A program made the position numbers and the translations under genes. The notes beneath the pieces were generated by a model. That model was given only the letters and a program-made list of their open reading frames with translations, was not told the DNA's origin and did no database searches. Shown here piece after piece: positions 7,329 to 14,329 of a stretch of DNA of 17,887 bases. Origin of the DNA: an uncultured Clostridia bacterium (GTDB lineage: Bacteria > Bacillota > Clostridia > Peptostreptococcales > Anaerovoracaceae); the NCBI GenBank assembly GCA_934256595.1, contig CAKQOW010000052.1, forward strand, positions 1 through 17,887, written 5' to 3'. Numbering within the stretch: the stretch's first letter is position 1; each line of letters begins with the position of its first letter.

Positions 7329-7937
7329 ATGAAGAAACATTTATTTTTACAGGCGCCTGTGCAGGCAGGCAAATCAACCTTGCTTCAGGAGGCGATGGAG
7401 CCCTACAGAGAATACATAGGCGGTTTTGTATCACAGCGCCTAAAGGACAGCAATCAGGACACTTTGGGGTTCCGTCTGGCAGATTACAGCACACATCCGG
7501 AGCTTACGGCTTTGTTTTCAGACGGGCTTTCAAACATATTTCTCAAGCGAACCGCAGAAGAAACGTATTTCAAATTATCTGTATTTGAAAATCAGGCAAT
7601 AGAAATTCTTGAAGCTGCAAGGAGAACAAAAAAGCTAATACTGCTTGATGAAATCGGCGGCGGTGAACTCAAATCGGAGATATTCAAAAATTATCTGGAC
7701 AGTCTGCTGCTGGACAGCATTTCCTGTCTGGGCGTTCTGAAGGCCCCTCAAGCTGCCGCAAACACCGGCAGGGGAATAGGACGCAATCTCATAGACGAAA
7801 ACGCCCTGCTTCACGAAAGGCTAGACGCATATGATGCCGAAATACTTTTTTACAGCAGAGATAAATTTTATGAGCAGAAGCAATACATACAGAAATTCAT
7901 TGAGGAAAAGCTATGTGGACATTCTATGACAGATTAA
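7329..7937 (+). CDS. THEP1-like P-loop nucleoside triphosphatase
   Basis: The 202-residue protein resembles the small NTPase_1/THEP1 group of P-loop NTPases. The Walker A motif is at the N-terminus (APVQAGKST, residues 9-17, with Ala in place of the first glycine). The family stretch GGFVSQRL followed by LGFRLADY matches the usual GGF...GFR pattern, and the Walker B is LILLDEIGGGEL at about 103-114. Such proteins hydrolyse NTPs in vitro; their cell role is unclear. The start has no ribosome binding site, but the Walker A needs this start, and a promoter directly upstream suggests a leaderless mRNA. The 3' end overlaps the next gene by 25 bp, so the pair is probably co-translated. Assignment to the superfamily is firm; the subfamily is less so. 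Confidence 0.75.
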   Translation: MKKHLFLQAPVQAGKSTLLQEAMEPYREYIGGFVSQRLKDSNQDTLGFRLADYSTHPELTALFSDGLSNIFLKRTAEETYFKLSVFENQAIEILEAARRTKKLILLDEIGGGELKSEIFKNYLDSLLLDSISCLGVLKAPQAAANTGRGIGRNLIDENALLHERLDAYDAEILFYSRDKFYEQKQYIQKFIEEKLCGHSMTD

Positions 7938-8647
7938 TTAACGGTATAGATGAGAATATTACTGTTGACAGGGTCGCTTCCGGCTCAAGCTGGACAGTAG
8001 TCACCGCAGGCGAATACTGCGGTCTGTCTGCAAATATCGAGGGCGGACGCACCGCTCCCGATTTTCCTTCTTTCAAAGGCAGACCGCTTAAAGAAATTGC
8101 CGAGCTTTGCAAGTCGTGGGATTTTGCGGAGGCTGCAATAGGCGCCGCCGCTGTCAACGCCTATTATAACAGTGACAAATTTTTGAGCAATACCGCTCTG
8201 CCTGCAAACAACACCTTTGACGTATACGAAGATCTTACGGCAGGCAAAAAGGTCGGGATGATCGGTCATTTCATGCATCTGGAGGGCATACTTACCAAAG
8301 CTGATGTTTATGTTATTGAGAAACGCCCTGCAGCAGGTGAATATCCCGAAGCTGCCTGTGAGTATCTGCTGCCCGAAATGGATTTCGTATTTATAACAGG
8401 TTCTGCTTTTGTAAACAAGACGATGCCAAGACTGCTTGAGCTGAGCAAAAACGCTCATACCGTAGTTATCGGACCCAGCACCACAATGTCTGATGTACTG
8501 TTTGACTATGGCGCTGATGAGGTTTCCGGTCTGATGATAACAGATCCTGCGGCAGCCATGCACACCGCAGTCTTTAACGGTCACAGGAATATATTCAAAT
8601 GCGGCAGCAAGCTAAGGCTGCTTAAACAGAAAAACCCCGGAGATTAA
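7913..8647 (+). CDS. DUF4213/DUF364 protein, putative heavy-metal chelation family
   Basis: The 244-residue protein shows two parts. Residues about 1-90 match the enolase-N-like DUF4213 domain (WTVV, AAIGAAAVNAYYN). Residues about 105-230 match the Rossmann-like DUF364 domain, with KKVGMIGHF as first strand and loop, VFITGSAFVNKTMPRLLELS, and the characteristic GPSTTMSDVLFDYGADEVSG. The family has been called putative heavy-metal chelation on structural grounds, and some members lie beside molybdenum or iron uptake genes; no function is proven. GAGG at a spacing of about eight bases supports the start, which lies within the last 25 bp of the NTPase gene. A bidirectional terminator overlaps its stop codon. 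Cys36, Cys66, Cys149 and Cys230 are not arranged in an evident metal motif. Confidence 0.88.
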   Translation: MWTFYDRLINGIDENITVDRVASGSSWTVVTAGEYCGLSANIEGGRTAPDFPSFKGRPLKEIAELCKSWDFAEAAIGAAAVNAYYNSDKFLSNTALPANNTFDVYEDLTAGKKVGMIGHFMHLEGILTKADVYVIEKRPAAGEYPEAACEYLLPEMDFVFITGSAFVNKTMPRLLELSKNAHTVVIGPSTTMSDVLFDYGADEVSGLMITDPAAAMHTAVFNGHRNIFKCGSKLRLLKQKNPGD

Positions 8648-8663
8648 TCCGGGATTTATTTTT
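8636..8663. terminator. Bidirectional terminator between DUF364 and DUF169 genes
   Basis: CCCGGA (8636-8641) pairs with TCCGGG (8648-8653) around a six-base loop that contains the DUF364 stop codon. The plus strand continues ATTTATTTTTTAT, and the minus strand continues GGTTTTTCTG, so it can end both convergent transcripts. Confidence 0.85.
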
Positions 8664-8666
8664 TAT

Positions 8667-9431
8667 CTAAGCAAGTATTGAAAACCTCTTTTCCTCCAAA
8701 GCCTCGTCTTTGTGAATTCTTCTCCGTATTTTTTTAAATACAGGAGAGTGGAAATAGCACTCGAAGGTAACCGAAAGCATTTTTTCAAAGTCATTACCTG
8801 AAACAGATAATGCCAGCAGATTTTCATCAACAAAGTGCCTTTGAGCAAGGTCTGTCGCTGTGATTACAGCCTTAGGCCTTTCTTTTTTCATCTCTGCAAA
8901 AGGTATTCTCAGCATTGATGCGCAGCCTGAAACAGTTGTTGCAATAGCGCTGTCATACTCTGACCTGTGATATCCGTGCAGCACTAAAAGTCCCGAAAGC
9001 TGATCGGCATCTGCAAGTATCACGACTATATCGGGCTTCATACCCTCTCTGTAGGCTTCAAATTTAATAGCATCAAAGCCGTCCATTACATCTTTAGGCA
9101 GGTTGTCAAACATAGCCTCGGCAGTCTGCGGATCACACTTAAATCTTTCGCCCGGCGGTGTCCACATCTGGTCTGAGCCTTTTGAAAGAAACACTCCGAA
9201 GCCTCCCGGTATCATCGGTCTTTCGTCTTTAAGTCCGCTGTTATGGTCAAAGCCTGCGCAGCTGCATGAGCCTTTGCCCAGCACCAGAGTTTCTCCCGCA
9301 AGGACTCTGCCAAGCGACTTATATATGCAGCCTCCGATATCGTTTAATTTTTCATTTTGTGAGGAAACTCTTGTAACAGCAATAATTCTGTCCTCAAGTT
9401 TAAGTTCTTTAACAAGTTCACCGTAGCTCAT
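8667..9431 (-). CDS. DUF169 (COG2043) family protein
   Basis: The 254-residue protein fits the uncharacterised DUF169 family. Recognisable parts are the N-terminal LEDRIIAVTRVS, the cysteine-bearing GKGSCSCAGFDHNSGL at about 52-67, PGGFGVFLSKGSDQMWTPPGERFKCDP at 75-101 and the region around ATTVSGCAS at 165-172. Five cysteines (35, 56, 58, 99, 170) fall in conserved-looking positions and could bind a metal or cluster; that is inference. No signal peptide or membrane helix is present. The start has AAAGGAG upstream and follows the DUF554 stop by 15 bp, so the two form an operon. It converges on the DUF364 gene, a second family with suspected metal links. No enzyme activity can be assigned. Confidence 0.85.
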   Translation of the reverse strand: MSYGELVKELKLEDRIIAVTRVSSQNEKLNDIGGCIYKSLGRVLAGETLVLGKGSCSCAGFDHNSGLKDERPMIPGGFGVFLSKGSDQMWTPPGERFKCDPQTAEAMFDNLPKDVMDGFDAIKFEAYREGMKPDIVVILADADQLSGLLVLHGYHRSEYDSAIATTVSGCASMLRIPFAEMKKERPKAVITATDLAQRHFVDENLLALSVSGNDFEKMLSVTFECYFHSPVFKKIRRRIHKDEALEEKRFSILA

Positions 9432-9446
9432 AACGCTCTCCTTTCG

Positions 9447-10163
9447 CTATAATATGAATGCAAATGCAACCGCAAACACTATTGCCGGCAGCATATTTGC
9501 CACCTTAATCCCGGTATTCCATACAAGATTCACTCCGACGCAGAATATCAGCATGGAGCCTGTAAAGGACAGGTTTGAAACTGCCTGCTCCGTCATTATG
9601 GGCTCAAGCAGCCCTGCAACAGCAGTTATGCTGCCCTGAAATACTGCGACGGGAATTGCCGCAAAGGCGCAGCCCTTGCCCATTGAGGCTGCCATAATCA
9701 TTATAATTATGAAGTCCAGTATTGCCTTTGCAACAAGCAGGGAGTAATCGCCCGTAAGTCCGTCCTGCAGTGCTCCCACAACTGCCATTGCTCCTATTGA
9801 TACCGTGAGCGATGCTGTGAGAAACGCATCTAAAAATCTGTTGTCTCCGTCGCTTCCTGTCTTTTTTCTGAGCCATACGCCGAAGTTTTCTATGCCCTTT
9901 TCGATATCTATAAGCTCTCCTGCAAGGGCTCCGAGGGCATAGCTTAATATCATCATCATGCTCCCCGATGTTACCAGATGACCGTCCTCAAAAACAAGCA
10001 TTTCCTCCATGGCACCGCCTATCCCTATAAACAGCACACATATGCCTGCCGCTTTCATCAGAGTGTCCTGTACTCTCCCAGGAAAAAATCTTCTGAGGGC
10101 AACTCCCAGAATGCCTGCCGCCACTATTGCCGCTGTATTGATTATCGTGCCTAAGCCTATCAT
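9447..10163 (-). CDS. DUF554 family membrane protein
   Basis: The product of 238 residues begins MIGLGTIINTAAIVAAGILG, the standard N-terminus of the DUF554 (YdfK-like) family, and continues with VQDTLMKAAGICVLFIGIGGAME and repeated small-residue-rich transmembrane helices. A frame open further upstream would start at a TTG at 10184, but the ATG at 10163 is preceded by GAGAGG at six bases and matches the family start, so I chose it. The function is unknown; the fold suggests a small-molecule transporter or channel. It is the first gene of a two-gene operon with DUF169 and has a near-consensus promoter 48 bp upstream. Confidence 0.9.
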   Translation of the reverse strand: MIGLGTIINTAAIVAAGILGVALRRFFPGRVQDTLMKAAGICVLFIGIGGAMEEMLVFEDGHLVTSGSMMMILSYALGALAGELIDIEKGIENFGVWLRKKTGSDGDNRFLDAFLTASLTVSIGAMAVVGALQDGLTGDYSLLVAKAILDFIIIMIMAASMGKGCAFAAIPVAVFQGSITAVAGLLEPIMTEQAVSNLSFTGSMLIFCVGVNLVWNTGIKVANMLPAIVFAVAFAFIL

Positions 10164-10210
10164 ATATATCCTCTCGTCCGTCAAATTCTATGTATGTTTC
10201 ACACCCTGTC

Positions 10211-10239
10211 ATTATATCAGTTTCCTGCTGCCGCAACAA
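10211..10239 (-). promoter_or_regulatory. Promoter of the DUF554-DUF169 operon
   Basis: TTGTTG (10234-10239) and a perfect TATAAT (10211-10216) are 17 bp apart on the minus strand, with a TGA extended -10. It lies between the terminator of the C39 protein gene and the DUF554 start. Confidence 0.75.
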
Positions 10240-10249
10240 GTATCATCGC

Positions 10250-10282
10250 ACAATAAAACAGGGCCTCGCTCTGAAGCCCTGT
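10250..10282 (-). terminator. Rho-independent terminator of the C39 protein gene
   Basis: On the minus strand ACAGGGC (10276-10282) pairs perfectly with GCCCTGT (10258-10264) across an 11-base loop, followed by TTTATTG. It starts 14 bp after the stop codon. Confidence 0.85.
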
Positions 10283-10296
10283 CGATACCGTATGGA

Positions 10297-12891
10297 TTAT
10301 TTAACTCCTAATTCCTTTGCAACGTTTTCATATTTAGCTGTTCTAGGGAATGCAACGATAAAGTTGTTGTAATCCTGGCCGCTGCCCCATTTGTCGTTCC
10401 ATGTTTCAAACTGAACATTCCAGCCGTATACAAGTCTTTCAAAGCTCTTTACAACATATCCGTCCTGTTCGTGGTCTGTAGTATCATAGGAGTCTGCAAG
10501 GATAAGCACATCGTCCTGAGTTCCGGAAGTTCCCATATCGTCATAGCCTATGATTGTCTGCCAGTGTCCGCCCCAGTCATCTGAACCTATCATCATAGGA
10601 ATGCCGTTACTGATAAGGTAAGGTATAAGGCCCTTGCTGTCAGCTCCCGCCTGCAGGCAGTAACCGTTGATATAGGATTCTTCGCTGTCAGGATCCGTCA
10701 GATCATCAATGCTGAATACATACCAGTCTTTCTTATCAAACAGCTGTTTCATACCTTTGAGATAAGTCGCTCCCGCTTCCTTATCCTGTCTTGAATATGA
10801 GAGTGAAACATCAGTCTTTGGAGTTTCTCCGCTGTTCATGCCAAACCATTCCATAGCCATAAGCGCTGATGTGCAGCCGCAGGTCCATTCCGTTGACTGC
10901 TGTATGGTCCTGTAGTTCTTTAATATCTTCAGAGTATTTGTAGGACCTTCACCATTATAGTAGTCATAGAAGTTATAGTACGGTGAATAGTTGTAGTTGC
11001 CGCTGTCTGCCGTACCCTCAATGCCGAGAGGTCCACCTACTCCTTTTTCCCAGTTCATATAGATCCAGTCCGCAAGGTCAGAGCTTTCACCTTCTTTAGT
11101 CGGATAGTATTTGGCAAGGTCAAGTTTGGTCTGCTCTAAAAGTTTGCTGTTAAGCTTGTTTTCAGCCTTATGCTTGAATGTATTGCTTTTAATGTCTGCA
11201 AATCCTGCTCCGCTTCTGTCTGTTTTGTAATCCTGGTAAGCTGCGGCAGGATATGCCACTGCATAAATAACCTGCTCTATACCGTCGTTTTCATACTGCG
11301 AAAGTCCGTAGCACCATCTTTCATACGGCTGAATAATATATCCGTCAGGATTGTGGTCTGTTGTATCATATGGGTCCATCATAATCAGCACATCATCACT
11401 TGTAACTGTTGTACCCATATCATCATAGCCTATGATTACCTGACCGTGAGCTCCGTATGAGTTCCATATAGTCATAATCGGGTGACCCGCCTCAAGATGA
11501 CCCTTCAGCCATGCTGCATCGTAAACCTTTTCAGGATCGTCAAGTGAGCTTTCAACAGTCCATGCGCATGTCAGATCAAGTGTTTCAAGCTTATTGAATA
11601 CATTTACAAGCTCCTTGAGAGTTGTGCCTCTTGCCCAGCTTTCTTTTTTATCACTTCTGAGAGCTGCAAGATCCTCTTCATTGAGGTCGCCTCTCTGTCC
11701 GTACCATTCAAGAACCGACAGGGCAGATGACATTACGCAGGTCCAGCCTGTTGTCTGAAGCTGTGTCTTGTAGTTTGTAAGGATTGTCAGGTTTTTACTT
11801 GATTTCACATTGTAGAAATCATAATCCTTGTAATATGTGTTCTGCTTTGCAGGGATTGAGAAATCGGTAGTGCCACTGTAATCTCCAAGACCGTAGCCCT
11901 CAAGAAGTCTCTGTCCCATAGGTATTCTGTACTGAGCGCCTTCAAAGAGCTTCCTGCCTGTTTCGTTGCTTACGGCAGGCTCAGCCTTTTCGCCGGCTCC
12001 ATCAAGCCACTGCATCTTTGAATTCCATTTCTTTTCGCCGTCCTTGAACTTAACAACCTGAATAACATCTGCCTTCTCGTCTTTGTCAAGGTCTATAAGC
12101 TGCACATAGTTACCCACGATATTAGCCTTGGTAAACGGCGCATATTCAAACTTGTCAGCTGATGCGTTCCATATTTTAACGCTTGCATCTGCTGCAACAG
12201 GAACATAATTTATTTTGTCCTTTGCATAATAGCCTGCAAGTGTAAAAGGTCTGAGAACAGTGTAGTCCACTGCCTCTGCAACTGTTACGGCACACTCTGC
12301 AGCAAGGGCTCCCTCAACAGTTTTAGCTGTTACAACGGCAGTTCCCACTTTTTTAGGTGTTACAATACCGTTATCATCTACTGATATAATTTCCTCGTCT
12401 GAAACGCTCCATATAACGCCCTTGTCACATACTCCCGCAGGCGCAAGTGTCGCTTTAAGTGTTGCAGTCTTGCCCTCTTCATAGAGTGTCAGTTCCTTTT
12501 TATTAAGTTTAATGCCCGTAGGCTTGATATTCTTTACCTTGATTGTTATTGTTTTTTTAACCTTCTTATTTGCTTTAGAGGTTGCTGTGATTTTAACCGT
12601 ACCTTTTTTAAGTCCTTTTACAACACCCTTGCTTGTTACTGTGGCAACCTTTTTGTTTGATGATTTCCATGTAACGCTTTTGCTTGCATTTGCCGGCTTG
12701 ACTGATTTAACCTTAACAGTCACCTTGCCTCCGATGTCAACAGTCTTGGCAGTTGCTGAAACTGTCAGTGATTTTGGTTTTACGGTCGCAGCGTCAACTG
12801 TAAGCGAAGTCGCCGCAAAAGTAGTAAAAACAAAAGCAAATGCCAGTGCTATGGAGAATATTCTCCAGCTTTTCTTTGCTTTAAAATTCAT
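10297..12891 (-). CDS. Secreted protein with two BIG2 Ig-like domains and two C39-like peptidase domains
   Basis: The 864-residue product has a signal peptide (residues 1-35, cleavage near VDAA). Two bacterial Ig-like group 2 domains follow at about 40-118 and 122-205, the first very rich in lysine (SVTWKSSNKKVATVT, GTVKITATSK). A linker domain at about 210-300 contains LIDLDKDEKADV, a calcium-loop-like Asp pattern. Two papain-fold domains of the Peptidase_C39_2 type then occur in tandem, about 365-550 and 655-850. Each has Gln six residues before Cys (Cys385 and Cys671), a later His (His482 and His776) before the shared IIGYDDMGT, and Asp in a shared YDTTDH segment (Asp506 and Asp800). The ATG at 12915 also opens this frame, but AAAGGAG at 12899-12905 is seven bases before 12891, so I use that start. 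Substrate is unknown; a cell-wall or extracellular peptide hydrolase is plausible. The gene is a single unit between its own promoter and terminator. Confidence 0.85.
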   Translation of the reverse strand: MNFKAKKSWRIFSIALAFAFVFTTFAATSLTVDAATVKPKSLTVSATAKTVDIGGKVTVKVKSVKPANASKSVTWKSSNKKVATVTSKGVVKGLKKGTVKITATSKANKKVKKTITIKVKNIKPTGIKLNKKELTLYEEGKTATLKATLAPAGVCDKGVIWSVSDEEIISVDDNGIVTPKKVGTAVVTAKTVEGALAAECAVTVAEAVDYTVLRPFTLAGYYAKDKINYVPVAADASVKIWNASADKFEYAPFTKANIVGNYVQLIDLDKDEKADVIQVVKFKDGEKKWNSKMQWLDGAGEKAEPAVSNETGRKLFEGAQYRIPMGQRLLEGYGLGDYSGTTDFSIPAKQNTYYKDYDFYNVKSSKNLTILTNYKTQLQTTGWTCVMSSALSVLEWYGQRGDLNEEDLAALRSDKKESWARGTTLKELVNVFNKLETLDLTCAWTVESSLDDPEKVYDAAWLKGHLEAGHPIMTIWNSYGAHGQVIIGYDDMGTTVTSDDVLIMMDPYDTTDHNPDGYIIQPYERWCYGLSQYENDGIEQVIYAVAYPAAAYQDYKTDRSGAGFADIKSNTFKHKAENKLNSKLLEQTKLDLAKYYPTKEGESSDLADWIYMNWEKGVGGPLGIEGTADSGNYNYSPYYNFYDYYNGEGPTNTLKILKNYRTIQQSTEWTCGCTSALMAMEWFGMNSGETPKTDVSLSYSRQDKEAGATYLKGMKQLFDKKDWYVFSIDDLTDPDSEESYINGYCLQAGADSKGLIPYLISNGIPMMIGSDDWGGHWQTIIGYDDMGTSGTQDDVLILADSYDTTDHEQDGYVVKSFERLVYGWNVQFETWNDKWGSGQDYNNFIVAFPRTAKYENVAKELGVK

Positions 12892-12934
12892 TCCTTCTCT
12901 CCTTTCATTTAACATGATAACCCGTAGTCTTATG

Positions 12935-12962
12935 ATTATATCAAAGTATTCTAAATCTTCAA
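12935..12962 (-). promoter_or_regulatory. Promoter of the C39 protein gene
   Basis: TTGAAG (12957-12962) is 16 bp from a perfect TATAAT (12935-12940) on the minus strand, with a TGA extended -10, about 44 bp before the start codon. Confidence 0.75.
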
Positions 12963-12968
12963 TACTTT
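12943..12968. promoter_or_regulatory. Inverted repeat over the C39 gene promoter, candidate operator
   Basis: AAAGTATT (12943-12950) and AATACTTT (12961-12968) are a perfect 8-bp inverted repeat with a 10-bp spacer, putting equivalent bases 18 bp apart. The repeat covers most of the promoter spacer and the whole -35 box, the position of a repressor site. The regulator is not identified. Confidence 0.5.
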
Positions 12969-13076
12969 TGTGACAATTGCCTGTATATATTTTTTCATAT
13001 GCGGATTACTTTGCTCATATTCCCGAAATTACTCTTACTTTCACAAATTCAGCAATGCAGTCAGAGATTTTACATA

Positions 13077-13105
13077 TTGATTTTTTTCGATATGACATAT
13101 ACAAT
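13077..13105 (+). promoter_or_regulatory. Promoter of the G3E GTPase gene
   Basis: TTGATT (13077-13082) and TACAAT (13100-13105) are 17 bp apart, giving a short leader of roughly 27 bases that contains the AGGAGG site. Confidence 0.65.
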
Positions 13106-13138
13106 TATTACAGACATATTTTTCAGGAGGAATTTATT

Positions 13139-14269
13139 ATGACTACAAAATATATGGTAACCAGCGGATTTTTAGGCGCAGGCAAAACAACTTCCATGAT
13201 AGCCTTTGCAAACAGTATCAACAGCAGAGGCCTTGGCAGCGCGGCCATTCTCGCAAACGACCTTGGCGCAGGCAATATAGTTGACGCGGAGTTTACGGCA
13301 ACTACAGGTATTACCACCCTGCCGATTTCGGGTAACTGCATATGCTATCAGCACGAAAATCTCGTGGACAAGCTGCATCAGCTTGAGGCTGCGGGAGCCG
13401 ACATTATTTTTTCGGACATCCCGGGCTGCGGCATAGGCGCTCTCGATCATGTGTATCTGGAGCTTGATGACAAGGAAAAGGGACAGTTTACGCTTATGCC
13501 GTTTATGTGCATTGTGGATCCCGAAAGAATAAAAATGATTATGCCGCAGGGTGAGGATATAAATCTGCCGGAAGAAATGAAATTCCTACTTGACGCACAG
13601 ATGGCAGAAGCAGATATTATAGTCTTAAACAAAATCGATACTATAAGTGATGCCGAAGCAGATAACATCATCGGCTTCATAAAGGAAAACTATCCTGCAG
13701 TGCCTGTTATGGCGATATCTGCTCTCAAAGGTACCGGAGTTGATAATGTCGTTGACTATATTCTCAGCAGCAAGGCTGCAGCGGTTCACAAGGAAATAGG
13801 CTACGGTTCGGATGCTTTTGTCGCTGCCGAAAGCAGACTGAGCTGGTTCAATACAAGAATTTTCATGGAACAGAGAGAGGACAAAAACATTGATTTCAAC
13901 GATGTGATTTCCGATATATTTGAGGAAATACGAAAAGGTCTTATCTCCAAAAAAAGCAATGTGCCTCATCTCAAGATGTTTGCTGCCGATGATGCCGAGA
14001 ATATGACGGATTTCTTCAAGGCAAGCCTCATCGGTATAGACTATGATGTTGAATACTCCAGAAAGCTCGACAAAAAATACAGCGCGCTTTCACTTGTAAT
14101 CAATGCCCGCGCCGCTGCCGACTCTCAGGATATGAATGATATAGTAAGCGATGCTCTTGACAGTGTTTCCGTTAAATACAATTTAAAGATTAAGACTTTC
14201 TTCATGGAAACCTTCGGAATGATGGAAGAGGGCAAGGGCAATACGGGCCGCGCCTCAAGATACGAATAA
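13139..14269 (+). CDS. G3E-family (CobW/P47K-like) P-loop GTPase
   Basis: The frame is open from 12977, but AGGAGG at 13125-13130 lies eight bases before the ATG at 13139, so the product has 376 residues. The N-terminal GTPase domain shows the G3E P-loop GFLGAGKTT at 10-18, ANDLG at 39-43, a G3-like SDIPG at 92-96 and the G4 motif NKID at 164-167. CobW-type proteins carry CxCC after the second strand; here it is NCICY with only Cys67 and Cys69. The part after residue about 225 (ESRLSWFNT, SLVINARA) does not look like the usual CobW C-terminal domain. G3E proteins insert metals or help load cobalamin and nickel enzymes; some relatives lie near corrinoid methyltransferase genes, but none is here. 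It has its own promoter and terminator, so it is a single-gene unit. Confidence 0.85.
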   Translation: MTTKYMVTSGFLGAGKTTSMIAFANSINSRGLGSAAILANDLGAGNIVDAEFTATTGITTLPISGNCICYQHENLVDKLHQLEAAGADIIFSDIPGCGIGALDHVYLELDDKEKGQFTLMPFMCIVDPERIKMIMPQGEDINLPEEMKFLLDAQMAEADIIVLNKIDTISDAEADNIIGFIKENYPAVPVMAISALKGTGVDNVVDYILSSKAAAVHKEIGYGSDAFVAAESRLSWFNTRIFMEQREDKNIDFNDVISDIFEEIRKGLISKKSNVPHLKMFAADDAENMTDFFKASLIGIDYDVEYSRKLDKKYSALSLVINARAAADSQDMNDIVSDALDSVSVKYNLKIKTFFMETFGMMEEGKGNTGRASRYE

Positions 14270-14288
14270 TTCACCAAAAATACAAACG

Positions 14289-14325
14289 GGAGAGATGCAG
14301 GACACATCTCTCCTTAATTATTTTA
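14289..14325. terminator. Bidirectional terminator between the G3E GTPase and first esterase
   Basis: GGAGAGATG (14289-14297) pairs perfectly with CATCTCTCC (14305-14313) around a seven-base loop. The plus strand continues TTAATTATTTT; the minus strand continues CGTTTGTATTTTT. It serves both convergent genes. Confidence 0.85.
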
Positions 14326-14329
14326 TATC

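Noticed and set aside
10164..10184. TTG start for the DUF554 protein
   Set aside because: The ATG seven codons later has GAGAGG at ideal spacing and matches the family N-terminus; the TTG has no ribosome binding site.
12977..13138. N-terminal extension of the G3E GTPase by 54 residues
   Set aside because: It precedes an AGGAGG ribosome binding site and a good promoter, and the family begins just before the P-loop.
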